A stretch of 64,000 nt of DNA from Hysterium pulicare CBS 123377 (lineage: Eukaryota; Ascomycota; Dothideomycetes; Hysteriales; Hysteriaceae), in the NCBI GenBank assembly GCA_000467715.1, contig AJFK01000227.1:1-64000 (forward strand), in the 5' to 3' direction. A program made the translations under genes and the position numbers. Position 1 is the stretch's first letter. Each line of letters begins with the position of its first letter. This document shows, in pieces, positions 1-10,485 of the stretch. The notes beneath the pieces are model-generated. The model was given only the letters and a program-made list of their open reading frames with translations. It did no database searches and was not told where the DNA came from.

Positions 1-80
1 CTCCGTTGTATCAAGCACAACATCCTCCGTTGTATCAAGCACAACATCTTCCATCGCATCGAGCACAACATCTTCATCGA
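1..80. repeat. 24-bp tandem repeat coding a Ser/Thr linker
   Basis: Two near-identical 24-bp units (positions 1-24 and 25-48) and a diverged third unit (49-72) encode SSVVSSTT-like octapeptides in the linker of the secreted protein. The array continues out of the window on the left, so the copy number is unknown. Confidence 0.85.
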
Positions 81-607
81 TTTCCTCCTCGAGCTCAACT
101 TCAAGTACCCCATCACCTTCGCCTACTCCAATACTCCCGTCTTGTGGCGTGATCAAAGATTCAGGATTTGAGACCCCTGGAACTAATCCTGACTGGGCAA
201 AGACCAGCTCCGTCAGCCATGGTAGTATCCAGCCACGCTACTTGGTTCAAACAAGTGCCGTCCGTCACGATGGCACCAGTGCACTCTGGTTGTGGGTTTA
301 CAGCACTACAGATTCAATCACCTGGGGCACTACGATCCTGCAACTTTCTGCAGGCACAAGCTACACGGTTAAATTTTGGTCGGCCGGGTCTCCACTTGCA
401 ATCTCCACAATTTATGTAGATGGTACGCTTGTATCGACAGTACCTGGTCACTCCGGGAGCACTACGATGGACCAGTTTACGTTTCAGTTTGTCGCAAAGA
501 GTACGACTGCTGTGCTTAGCTTTGTCTCGTCGGCCACTTGCAGCGGATGTGCTCAGGTTTACGATGACTTTTCTATTGCTCCTACCAGCGGTGCTTGTAC
601 GTCGTAG
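2..607 (+). CDS. Secreted Ser/Thr-rich protein, 3' part (carbohydrate-binding-like C-terminus)
   Basis: The frame is open from the left edge, so the 5' end lies outside the window. The visible part starts with a Ser/Thr/Val-rich linker built on a 24-bp repeat, then a Pro/Ser/Thr stretch, then a C-terminal domain of about 150 residues starting near SCGVIKDSGFE. That domain has the small beta-sandwich look of fungal galactose-binding/CBM-like modules: a conserved GFE near its start, many aromatic and Thr/Ser strands, and a final YDDFSI strand before the stop. A heavily O-glycosylated linker followed by a binding domain is usual for secreted fungal wall or plant-polymer proteins. The catalytic or other N-terminal part is not visible, so function is not assigned. 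Confidence 0.7.
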   Translation, partial: SVVSSTTSSVVSSTTSSIASSTTSSSISSSSSTSSTPSPSPTPILPSCGVIKDSGFETPGTNPDWAKTSSVSHGSIQPRYLVQTSAVRHDGTSALWLWVYSTTDSITWGTTILQLSAGTSYTVKFWSAGSPLAISTIYVDGTLVSTVPGHSGSTTMDQFTFQFVAKSTTAVLSFVSSATCSGCAQVYDDFSIAPTSGACTS

Positions 608-1048
608 AGTTCTGTATTCTACCACATTCATAGGCGGAGAGAAGACCTTGTAGCGCTTTTTCTCGGGGTCTAATTTGCTACTTGTCAGAGTTCTTATTAG
701 TAGTAATGTAATACGATCATCATGCTCAAGCTGCTCTAAGTTATTAAGACTTAAGAGAAATTAGTAGCCATAGTGTGTGGCAATTTGTTAACGACAACCC
801 GTAGACAGAAAAGTACAGGATGTAACACAGACTGCATTTTAGTACTAATTAAAGTTACGACGTACCTCGCGCCCTTTAGCTTGACGAAGCGCATCCGGCG
901 CATTGGCGTGCGCCTACATGGAGTTGAGCCTGTTTAAATGCAAAATGCCAAGCTTTATTTACTATTATAGTAGCTTTTAACCTAGAGATTTACTAGATAA
1001 ATAGAAAAATTAAAACAAAACCTATTAAAAAGTGCTATTGCAATCTTA
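608..1048. other. Intergenic, AT-rich, no gene seen
   Basis: This stretch follows the secreted-protein gene. From about 700 onward it is markedly AT-rich with many TTA/TAA words. That look is compatible with old RIP-mutated repeat DNA, but base counts were not computed. No coding frame with family features was seen. Confidence 0.5.
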
Positions 1049-1261
1049 CACTAGCTAGACCAGCCACACTATTCGTTAATTTCAGAGGGTGGGCCTACGC
1101 CGACCACCTTCTTTACTACCTGCCTATAAGGCTGATTTAGACTTTGTACAAGGCTCAAAAACAAGTTGCCATTCTTAAGGCTATACGGAAAGTATTATAT
1201 AGAAGAGGTACTTTCCAGACTAATATTGCTGAGGGGATTCAAAATAATGACACCCGCGGTG
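1049..1261 (+). mobile_element. MITE copy A (214-bp family)
   Basis: This is the most diverged of four related 213-215 bp elements in the window. It shares the order of internal blocks with the other copies: a GGGTGGGCCTACG-like block, TACTACCTGCC, AAGGCTGATTTAGACT, CAAGTTGCCATT and AAGGCTATACGGAAAGTAT. Its right end, ATGACACCCGCGGTG, matches the left end of copy D in inverse orientation. The left end starts CACTAG but is eroded. No coding capacity. A matching target duplication was not found for this copy. Confidence 0.7.
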
Positions 1262-1537
1262 AACTAGAATGAAATATTGGTTAGATTAAAATGCTCCACT
1301 CGAACTCTTTCAACTTTTTAACCATAAAGCAACTCGGATGGATTGACGCCTTGCACTGCCACAGCGGCTTCTAGAACGTGCCGATTCATGATGGTTGCCT
1401 ACAATCACGTGCAAGGCTGAGACATCAGACCTCATGGATAACTTCGTCTTAGCTCTACGCTGCCATCTTGTCTCTCATAGTTTCTGCAAGAACCGAGCTA
1501 GTCAAACAATTATACACTTTTTTAGAAGCGTATCGCA

Positions 1538-3565
1538 ATGCCGTGGACGAAACTTTCTCTGCAGCTCCGGAAGATACCCACACCCCACTTCCTTCACAAA
1601 AATCGTATCCCAACCTCGCCACTCTGCCAAAATTGCCACAAAGTCTTTGAAGACGACAAAGGAGAAACAAAAACCACCTTAGCAACTATACAACGATCAA
1701 GGGACAAGGGCTGTTGTTTATGCTATCTTCTCTTATCACGCTGTGAGCCTCTTGTGTCGCAACCCCATAACTCAACTTGTTATATTTCTTGGTTTCTCTT
1801 TGATGGGAGATGTGTACTAGTAGAAGGAAAAAATCGTCAAACTATGGGGACACTTCGTCTGAGCTATGTTGATCGTTGTAAGTTCAGCAGATTGATTTCA
1901 TACTCTGAAAGGTGGCTACGAAATAAAAGTATTGCTGAAGGGGGGATCGAGCCGTCGATCATCACATCTAAGACCATCAATACCGCCCAAACATGGGCTA
2001 TTGCTCGAGAGTGGCTAAATAGTTGCACCACGACACACGATTGCGCGCACGCACAGGAGAAACTGCCGAAAGAGCATTGCCCAATGAGAGTCCTGGACGT
2101 AGGGCATCTTGGAGAGTCGCACATCAGGTTGTGCATTGATCCTTCGCCTGCCAGTAGTCGTTATGCCACACTGTCTCATCGCTGGGGATCGATTAAACCT
2201 CCACAGCTGACACTGGCCAGCTTCTCCAAGTTGCGGGAGGGGATCCGAGTTTCTGATCTGCCCAGAACATTTCGAGATGCTATAGAAGCGGCCCGCCAGC
2301 TTGGCTTGAAATACTTGTGGATCGATTCTCTTTGTATCATACAAGACTCGCAAGAGGATTGGGCTACACAAAGTGCACTTATGGGTCAAATCTACCAGAA
2401 CTGCTACTGCAATCTCGCTGCAGCCGGATCGACCAACTGTGATGACGGGCTTTTTTTCAGCAGAGACTTAAGGAACATACAACTACTTGAAGTTAGTGTT
2501 GAAGGTCATCATCGACGCTCTGGCACTTATATAGCAGAGGATCACTTCGACTTCCATGTCAACTCAATGGAACTCAATTCACGTGCATGGGTATTCCAGG
2601 AGCGTATCTTGTCTCCACGCATACTCCACTTCTCTAGAGAGCAATTGTTTTGGGAGTGTTCAACCCACATAGCTTGCGAATCTCTACCGAATCCATGGAA
2701 GACGGATGGAGGGCCGCTGCTGCTAGATGATGATTGGATAGATTCGCAGAACAAGAACTTTACGAATAAAATCAAAGGCCTGAAGCAATCTATGATAAAA
2801 CGCCCGAAACGATCAGAAAAGTATCGAACTGAAGCTTACAAATGCTGGTACAAGATCGTTGAATCGTATTCGGCGCTGGTTATGACTCAAGAAGAGGATA
2901 AATTGGTTGCCATATCCGGAATTGCAAGAAAGACATGCGAAGTAGTATCTGACGAATACTTGGCAGGTTTGTGGAAAGCTGACCTGGCACGGGGCCTGCT
3001 GTGGATGAGAAGATCGCCACTCGCAGCTGACGACACACATCCGGTTCATTGGCGAGCGCCTTCATGGAGTTGGGCCTGTACAAATACCCAATGCGATTTT
3101 CTTCGACCATCTAAACACAAGTCGCAGTTGAACAATATCGAAGTGCTTGGCACAGTTGTTGAGAGTCAAAGCGGGGATGCTATGGGTCAACTTCAGAGAT
3201 GCGAGCTGAAATTGAGAGCGAGATTGTTTGAAGTTTACTCTGCAGCACCGGAAAATGACAGCGTCTCCGAAAGGGTGAAAATGAAAACTCGTATTGGGGA
3301 GATAGTCAAAGGAGGTCAGGTTTTGATATGTTACGACGCCTATGACCCACAATTCGACACATGTCTGTGGATGCCCGTTCTCTCCGAAGACTGGGGAGAG
3401 GATCGTGGTATATATGGACTGATTCTAGAACCAGTTAGCGGCACTCAACGCTTCCGCAGAATTGGCCTTGCTTGGATCAGGACTTTCAGAGCCGGCCAAA
3501 CTACGTCGTGGCTCCTCACATTAGATCTACTTGACGACAAGATCCAAACTTTTACCCTCATTTAG
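1538..3565 (+). CDS. HET-domain (heterokaryon incompatibility-like) protein
   Basis: This single-exon gene encodes 675 residues. The HET core begins near residue 209 with YATLSHRWG, the first conserved block. It continues with LPRTFRDAIEAARQLG and then YLWIDSLCIIQD around residues 241-271. The N-terminal 200 residues carry the usual Cys-rich lead-in (LCQNCHKVF, then GCCLCYLL) seen in many HET proteins. HET domains are related to TIR-like folds and can trigger cell death on non-self recognition in Podospora and Neurospora. Most family members, including this one, have no known partner. The chosen ATG follows a short upstream region; an earlier exon cannot be excluded. No STAND or repeat domain follows, so any sensor would be the C-terminal half or another protein. 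Confidence 0.9.
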   Translation: MPWTKLSLQLRKIPTPHFLHKNRIPTSPLCQNCHKVFEDDKGETKTTLATIQRSRDKGCCLCYLLLSRCEPLVSQPHNSTCYISWFLFDGRCVLVEGKNRQTMGTLRLSYVDRCKFSRLISYSERWLRNKSIAEGGIEPSIITSKTINTAQTWAIAREWLNSCTTTHDCAHAQEKLPKEHCPMRVLDVGHLGESHIRLCIDPSPASSRYATLSHRWGSIKPPQLTLASFSKLREGIRVSDLPRTFRDAIEAARQLGLKYLWIDSLCIIQDSQEDWATQSALMGQIYQNCYCNLAAAGSTNCDDGLFFSRDLRNIQLLEVSVEGHHRRSGTYIAEDHFDFHVNSMELNSRAWVFQERILSPRILHFSREQLFWECSTHIACESLPNPWKTDGGPLLLDDDWIDSQNKNFTNKIKGLKQSMIKRPKRSEKYRTEAYKCWYKIVESYSALVMTQEEDKLVAISGIARKTCEVVSDEYLAGLWKADLARGLLWMRRSPLAADDTHPVHWRAPSWSWACTNTQCDFLRPSKHKSQLNNIEVLGTVVESQSGDAMGQLQRCELKLRARLFEVYSAAPENDSVSERVKMKTRIGEIVKGGQVLICYDAYDPQFDTCLWMPVLSEDWGEDRGIYGLILEPVSGTQRFRRIGLAWIRTFRAGQTTSWLLTLDLLDDKIQTFTLI

Positions 3566-3701
3566 TTCACGGTTCACCGCAACTTGGCAAAGAACGTCAA
3601 AATCATTCCCCACCTCCCGACAAAAAGTCACGAAAGCCCCCAAATATCATTCCACCATCTCTGAGCAAGTAAGATCTGAATTGATAGTTACTGGGAAACG
3701 C

Positions 3702-5107
3702 TCACAACTTTGGAACCTCTGTCCTATCGTCCGTCAGACTCTTCCTACCTCCAAACCCAAAGAGATACGCCGCAACCTTCCTCATCTGGATCTCTTCGCT
3801 ACCTTCCGTAATCCTATACCGTCGATGATGCCTCCAGATATGCTCAAAGGGATAATGCCTAGAATATCCATTTCCACCGTGGACCTGGATCGCCCTATCC
3901 GCCGCTTCACAACATAGCCGGTTAGCCCAGTAGTTACACATACTGACCTTGTCGCCTAACTTCTTTTCGACTTCCACGTGCGGCATCGAGTCCATTTCAA
4001 GAGCAGTTTTGCGGATGAGTAAACGGAGCATTTCGGCTTGCGTGGCGAGCTCGACTAGCGGGAACTGGATGCCTTGATTGTGGGAGAGGGACGTGCCGAA
4101 CGGAGCTCGAGAGTTGGCGTAGTCGACGCTCGACTTTATGCAGAAGACTGCGGCGCCGAGCGAGGACGCAGCTTGTCGGATGCGGTTTTCGTGGACGAAG
4201 GCTTGGGCGACGCCGAGACCGTTGTGGAGTTCTCCGAGTACGGCAGTGGAAGGAACCCAGACGTTTTTGATGGAGACGGTTGCATGGTCGGTGGGCATAT
4301 TGAGGGTCCTGGGATTAACGTTAACGGTCTAATATCATTTTTACTTCTACAACTCAACAAGGTCTCTGAGAGTTTGGCATACCATTGATAACTATCCGCA
4401 TTCAATCCCTCCGTCTCCCTCGGGACTACGAAACACGTTATACCCTTTGCCTGCCCATCCTTTCCGCCCGTCCTTGCAAAGATAAAGCAATGGGTCGCAT
4501 TATGCATACCCGTCTGCCATTTCTTAAACCCATTGAGTAACCACCCATCAACTCCATTCCTCTTCTCCGGTACCCCGCTTGTATCCATATGTGTAGCATC
4601 ACTCCCATGCCCCGGTTCCGTCAACCCAAACGTGATCCTCACCTTCCCTTTCAACCTCCCACCAATCAGTTCCTCCTTCTGCTGCTTGTTTCCAAAATGC
4701 AACACCATGATAACATCCGGAAAATTCCCAACCATACTGTGTTCAGTCTGCAAATCATTGAACAGACCCAACCCCTTACTCGCCAAATGTTCTCTTATCA
4801 CCGCCATCCAGAGATTACTCCCGCGCCCATCGCTATCGTTCTGACCACCGAATTCCTTCGGCAGCGAAAGCCGATAGAACCCCGCTTCATCGGCCAGCCG
4901 TCTTGACTCCGAGAGCAATGCCTCCCATTCTGGTCGCGGTAGACCGTCATTGTCCCAGTCTGTGCGGGCGTGTTCGCGGCGGTGGTCGAAGAAGCGGTTG
5001 TTGTCGTCGCGCTTTTGGAGGGGCGTAATCTTTTGCGCTATGAAGGTGTCGAGGTCGGAGAGGTAGCGGACGAGGTCTGGAGGGAGGGAAAAGTTCATTG
5101 GAGACAT
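3702..5107 (-). CDS. Acyl-CoA dehydrogenase family protein
   Basis: Two exons, complement(join(3702..4308,4383..5107)), encode 443 residues. The 74-bp intron (GTATGC..CCCAG) joins YQW to TLNMPTDHATV, restoring the conserved NMPTDH block of fungal acyl-CoA dehydrogenases. The N-terminal helical domain contains FYRLSLPKEFGG. The middle beta-domain has ITFGLTEPGHGSDATHMDT, the flavin and substrate-binding signature. The C-terminal helical domain carries AIQVHGGNGYSRHYPFE and RITEGSEEIQM, which close the FAD/acyl-CoA site. The enzyme is expected to oxidise an acyl-CoA (fatty or branched-chain), passing electrons to ETF or oxygen; the exact substrate is not evident. The start has a good context (ACAATGT). 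No obvious N-terminal mitochondrial signal; the extreme C-terminus (VPKL) is not a clear peroxisomal tripeptide. Confidence 0.93.
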
Positions 5108-5881
5108 TGTGAGGTATCACTGTTTAGTTGACCTCCTTGGAGGGTTAGGTAATGTGGAAGCGGAATGATGAATTCAGGGAAAGAGGTCCTGCAGTGTTAC
5201 TAGTCAAGGTATCAAGGTATGGCAATGAAGAAACAATGATATAAACTCAATTGATGTACTATATACAGAGCTATCGGCATTTTCATGATGCTGACTCGCA
5301 GGGACGTGATCGCGGTTGAGATGGGCGAGTAAGGTTGTGGAGGTTTGCGGAGAAGCGAGGCTGTGAAATGCCAAGCCCTCGGCCCGTTTTGATAATCCTT
5401 CACCGATCTCTTTCTCAGCGCAGATAAGTGAATATCAGAAGTAGCTAAAGCCTTCTCCTGTCGTTGACAACCTTCAAGGAGGAATCTCTCGTTAGGACAA
5501 TTCATGGATACCAAATACTTTGTAATTATGCTACTCCGTACACGAGATCAAGTCTCCTCATTTTCCTTCCCAATTTCATTTTCCGTCTTTATTTCTTTTC
5601 TGAATAGTCCAGTTTCATTCTCCCACAAACTCATTAACATCCATACAAAACACCCCGCATCCAAATCCGATTTCTTATACCAAGCCGAGTTAAAACTGCT
5701 CAGGGATAATTATTTCGGGCAAAGAAACGTCTCCGATTGAAAAGCAACTACCTTCAAACCACAAATTGACGTCTAAGAAAGTCATAGATAGGTCTTTGTT
5801 TCCATAGACGTTGACAAGCATTACTGCCCTCGTGGGATAATGCTAGTCGAATATGGTAGTGTGGCAGGAGGGCGCTTGAAC
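5108..5881. other. Intergenic, no supported gene
   Basis: This is the upstream region of the acyl-CoA dehydrogenase gene and the 3' flank of the first ankyrin gene. Only short, low-complexity frames are present, none with a recognisable domain. Confidence 0.5.
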
Positions 5882-7433
5882 TCATCTCCGCGACGACTTC
5901 AATCTCACACTCCTGCGTAAACTAGGCTCCCTCAATTTCTTCAGTTTCTCCCCGTGTCGACGAATGATATCCGCTATATCATGCTGCCCGGCATCTACTG
6001 CGGCATCGATAGCCATCTTGTAGGGCTCGACACCTTCCTTAAGTAACAGCTTCACCATTGACTCAAGGCCGAGTCTTGCGGCTACCTGAAGAGCTTTGCC
6101 GCCTGTTCCTTTGGTATGCAGCTTTGCACCTCTTTCTTTCAGAAGGTAAAACAGTGAGGTATGTTCCAACACGATGGCGCATATAATAGGCCGGAAGTAA
6201 GCGTTGGAGCATCCCCGCCGATCAGCTCCAGAGTTCCAACAGATGTTAACATCGGCACCGAGGTCTAGTAGCAACTGCGTGATTTTCAGGTACCCCTGGC
6301 CAATACTTAAGGACAGAAGCCGGTTCATGCTGTTCTTGAAAACGGTAAAATGCGCGAGCAAGAGCTTCACTACTTCGTAATGGCCAGAACGAATGGCGTC
6401 CATCATGATTTCAATCGTTTCTAGACAACAGGGCAGAAGACCAAAACTCTTTAGCTTTTCCAGAGTACTGCGAACCAAAGCCAGGTTTCCCTGGTGTATA
6501 GCAGCCCTGAAGAGCATGGGGCCGGCGTCATGCCAACATCCAAGATGTTGTTCTATGATATTCTCCAGGGTGTTAATGCTCTCAGTACTAGCTGACTCTG
6601 CTCCAAAGTCCAATTTGGTTATCTGCGCTTTTATCCAAGCGCCTCTTCGGGTCAGCGACGGAATCATGTCGAGGAGGCGTAGATGACCTCCCTGGAGAAT
6701 GCCCTGTATCGCTCTTTGGATCCTTTCTTCCAAAACCCCCTCGTTACAGGATAAGAAGATCTTTAGAATCTCTCTGTTTCCTTGTAACGCGGCCGCATGG
6801 ATCGGGTCGCCAAATAGCAGACTTTCCATCATGGCCAGTGTACTGCTCGGACGGTGAAGATGCTTCACAATTGATTCGCAGTTTGTGTATGCAGCAGCGG
6901 ATAGAAGTTCTTTTTCAACGCTAATGTCCATGCCCTCTGTGTTGCACAACCTTCGTACGGTTCCCAGTGTTGTCTGGTTTACAATCAGATGGCATAGAGC
7001 CTCTACGTATGCTCGCTTCGTCGCTTCGTCTGACCTTCGAGTTGCTCGGCAAAGTCCTTCTGCAATCCGCCGGACATATACAAGTTGGGAACTAATCGCT
7101 GACCGACTACTCGTAGGGTTTTTCTTTTCCGTGAGGACTCTGAACACCAAATACGGATGCCAGAATGTTTTGCTACGGTACGTCGTATTGATATCGTCTA
7201 GCTCTGGTAGGCGGGACTTGTATATAGCTTGGATGACCTCATTGTCGAATTGTTCTGGAAGGAATTCAATTCGTAAGCTCAACGAATCCTAGAGTTTATG
7301 ATAGGCACTAAGTCAAAAAAGCCTTACTGCTCACGAGTCTGAGCCTTAATGCTCTCGGCAATCCCCTCTGGTGGACAGTATACAGTAAGATCTCATGGAT
7401 GAGTTCAGATGGTAGATCGGATAGACCCATCAT
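5882..7433 (-). CDS. F-box-like/ankyrin-repeat protein, paralogue A
   Basis: Two exons, complement(join(5882..7254,7328..7433)), encode 492 residues. The 73-bp intron (GTAAGG..TTCCAG) was placed by comparison with paralogue B. It joins LRLRLVS to KQFDNEVIQAIY, just as B reads LRLRLVS then KLFDCEVLEAIY. The N-terminus, LPSELIHEILLYTV, is an F-box-like helix. The C-terminal half contains degenerate ankyrin repeats, for example GHYEVVKLLLAHF, GYLKITQLLLDLGADVNI and GLESMVKLLLKEGVEP. Such proteins often act as substrate adaptors or scaffolds; this is inferred from domains only. It lies head-to-head with paralogue B, 577 bp apart. Either of two adjacent ATGs (7433 or 7430) could start it. Confidence 0.85.
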
Positions 7434-8010
7434 CTAGGTTCAAAAAGATCCCAATGGTTGTATGAGGTGGATGCTGATTAATAGATTCTCTTGACGCTAG
7501 CCAAACCAGGAGGGATACCAACGATTTAAGGAGTACGGCCCGAAGAAAGATTACGCGGCTTCAAACTTGTGCGAGAGAGGTTGATGAATGTTTCAAGCAC
7601 GGCTCGAGAAATGCGATAACTTGTTACAAAGGTGGGCGAAGAGTTTGTTTTCCACCGTGGGTGTTACATGTGCCAATCCAGGTATAGCGTTATTCTGGGA
7701 CGCTAAGCCCATCTAGGCTTAGATGCTGAGCCTTCGCATTTACATCCATCTGCCTCACATCTCCCATACACCACCTGCATCTTTTTCACTACCATATTGG
7801 GGTCTACAAGATCTTTACGCTTCCTCGACGCCGCATCCGTGGCATCGTTTTCACCTCCGTAGCTAGAAAGTAGACCCAAACCTTGCAGGTCGACGGTTTC
7901 GTAGGCTTCTGTCCCAGGCACCCATCACATTTCTTGAATCCGCACCAAAGTCTTCTTGCTCATCAGGCGGTTTCTGATTTTTCTTTCATTTGTCGAATTC
8001 CTGCTATAAT
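7434..8010. promoter_or_regulatory. Divergent intergenic region between ankyrin paralogues
   Basis: This 577-bp gap separates the start codons of two divergently transcribed paralogues, so it must contain both promoters. A 72-codon antisense frame (7703-7921) has no recognised domain and is treated as chance. Confidence 0.4.
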
Positions 8011-9561
8011 ATGTTTACTCCAGATCTGCCGCTGGAGATTCTTCGAAAAATTCTCGGATATGCGGTAGTGGCTCGTGGGTTGGCGCGCGCTCTTAGATTG
8101 AGGCTGGTTAGCAGTACGTCTCTATTCTAGGGTTTGCCATTTATTGTTATTCTCTGGGGCCATTTCTGATTCGTCTCTATAGAATTGTTCGACTGTGAAG
8201 TCCTAGAGGCCATATATGATTCTTTCCTTCCCGAAAAGGCTTCTGCCCTCCGTACTGATGGCGATCGCTTCTGGCAATCATGTTTTACATACAGAGCTCT
8301 CGCCGGAGGATCTGCGCCCAGATTTACTAGCACAGGCTTGGCGGTCATTCGGCGAACCGCGGATATGGTCTGTCAACAAAGCGGCTCCCTCGACGAGTAT
8401 AGCCGCAAGTCGGTAGTAAAAGACCTTTGTTATTGGCCAAGGGCTAGAATTGACGATATCTGGTTCGAAACCGATGGCCAAGAATGCTATAACGAGTTCA
8501 GTTATCGGAAGCAATTGCTAGGCGCATCCGCTTACTCGAATTGCGTCGATGTCGTGCAACGCATCATGGCAATGCAGGACAATCCAAATGATTTGCTAGG
8601 TGGTGATCTGGTCTTGGGTTGTCCGGCGTTCGTAGCTGCATTTCGAGGGAACAAGGCAATTGTTGAAATCTTCTTATCAAGCCACTTCGGGGACTTGCAG
8701 GAAAAGAGAACTAGAGCCGTCGAAGGTGCAATCGCCGGAGGCCACTTGGACATCCTGGAAATGGTACTACATCCCCGTTGGGGTCCGCTCCGTCTTGGTA
8801 TCAAACGTTCTGCGATCTTAAACATATACATGAGATTTGGCTTCCCCAGTAACAGTACGGACCTTCCCTCGCAAATTGTTAACTTACCCCGACTGTGCTC
8901 TCCATCGTTTCATGACTGGACGCCAGATGAGCTACTGAGTCTGGCGACTTTGGATGGTCATTTGGCTTTAGCCAAATGTATGCTGGACAAGGGGGCCTAC
9001 ATTAACCTGCATTCAAGCATAGATCCGCTCGTGACGGCTGCCAAAAAGGGGCATTACGAAATTGTCGAATTGCTACTCAAGAGAGGTGCCGATCCGAATG
9101 TTGGGGATGGAAGTCCGCTAAGGTGGGCCGCAGGCCTTGGCTATCTTCAAATAGTCAGAACTCTTCTCGATCATGGCGCCAATATCGATCAAAGGTCTTA
9201 CTGTCATCATTATAGCGGGAAATATCATTGCTGCAAATGGCAAGCTCCGATAGTTTGCGCAATATTAGGTGAACACACACCTATCTTTAATCTGTTGAAA
9301 AAACGAGGCGCAATTTTGCACGCACCGGAAACAGGTGGCGAAGCACTTTGTAGTGCTGCTTTTCACGGATTGGAGTCCATGGTCAGATTGCTGATAAAGA
9401 AAGGGGTAAGTGTTGACCGTACTCATATCCACATCGCTGCGGATCGTGGACACAATAGTATCGCGGACCTGCTGAGTCAGCATCTTGAAGCTTGTTCGGA
9501 ATCTAGGTCCAATTTCAAGTTAAGCAACCTAAGGAAACTTTTTGTCTGTATTAGGCTTTAG
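8011..9561 (+). CDS. F-box-like/ankyrin-repeat protein, paralogue B
   Basis: Two exons, join(8011..8113,8183..9561), encode 493 residues. The 69-bp intron (GTACGT..CTATAG) interrupts the phrase LRLRLVS|KLFDCEVLEAIY, at the same place and phase as in paralogue A. The N-terminus TPDLPLEILRKILGYAV is F-box-like. The C-terminal half has clear ankyrin units: GHLALAKCMLDKGAYINL, GHYEIVELLLKRGADPNV, GYLQIVRTLLDHGANID, then two to three weaker ones. A segment with several Cys and His (CHHYSGKYHCC) lies inside the array and is absent from A. Length and intron are conserved between A and B although the sequences are well diverged, so the duplication is old. Role inferred: adaptor or scaffold. Confidence 0.88.
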
Positions 9562-10358
9562 AATAATAAATAGCCTTACTTAATTAAAGAAAGATTCTAT
9601 AAGTTCACGTTTAAAGCATTTAGATTTAAAGCTATATATTAAATTAATTTTATGATTTATTCGTTAGTTGCGGTTGTGCTATAGCATAATCAACAGATAT
9701 CTTGGGGTGATCTGTCTGTCACCACTACTCAGATATGCTGTGCAGATGTTACCCCAAATCGCGCAAACACACCTCAAAGAAGAAGAAGAAGAAACCCCAG
9801 AAACTCAAACAGATGCTCGGAAAATGTGTATTACTATTCTTAAGGCATATCTTATCTATTAATATAAATCTCAACTCCCCATGGATCACCATCCACTCCT
9901 ACCCAAGAACCTAACATCTCATTTCCAACCCACCCTCGGCCAACCTCAATCTAAACTCCACCACCTCGTGCTTTGGAATACCAACAGATCCAACGTTCGC
10001 GCCGCATGCATTCGATATCCGACTCTCTTCCTTGCCGCATGAGGAGCAATGGAAAGCACGTAACCATTCCCAGGCGCCAAACTCGTTACACCGCCCACTG
10101 TCTAGCGCCACCAACACTCCAGAATCTTGTTATGAGGGTTGTGGGAGTATCGAGCAGTGAGACATCCGTTCCGCCGGCGCTGGACATGGTAATCGGCGTT
10201 CACTATTGGGAGGTACGGTCTGAAAAGAGGAATATGAGGGTACATGTGTGAACAGGGTGGATACAGTAGGGGAGATATGGGCTGTGTAGTTTTTTGATAG
10301 AGGTATGCATGGTGTTGATTTGCGATTGGGGAAATTAGATGGGGGAACTCGTAAGCAG
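9562..10358. other. Intergenic; AT-rich start and weak reverse-strand frames
   Basis: Positions 9562-9680 are very AT-rich (TTAAATTAATTTTATG-like). On the reverse strand, frames of 68 and about 33 codons at 9911-10185 read smoothly (SLLDTPTTLITRFWSVGG, then NEFGAWEWLRAF) but lie in different frames and cannot be joined by a good intron. They may be a decayed small gene; I do not call one. Confidence 0.35.
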
Positions 10359-10485
10359 CTAAGAGGTTGGTTGGGATTGGCGAGTTTTGGACTGTGCGGC
10401 TGCGGACGAAGATGAATTAGACACTGTGATGGTAGTTGAAGGCCTTGCGGAGTATGGAGAAATGGTGGAGGTGGAGGTTGTTGAG
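10359..10485 (-). pseudogene. Out-of-frame Ser/Thr-rich tail of the GH17 gene
   Basis: Directly after the GH17 stop, the shifted reverse frame runs about 42 codons as SSTTSTSTISPYSARPSTT.. and SNSSSSAAAQ before its own stop. The composition is exactly that of the O-glycosylated linker found after the catalytic domain in wall-anchored GH17 relatives. A one-base length change at TGCTAGC near 10487 would explain the shift. No splice site that would connect the frames was found, so it reads as a lost tail. Confidence 0.5.

Noticed and set aside
860-960. Fifth MITE copy
   Set aside because: A few GC-rich words resemble the MITE, but block order and ends are missing.
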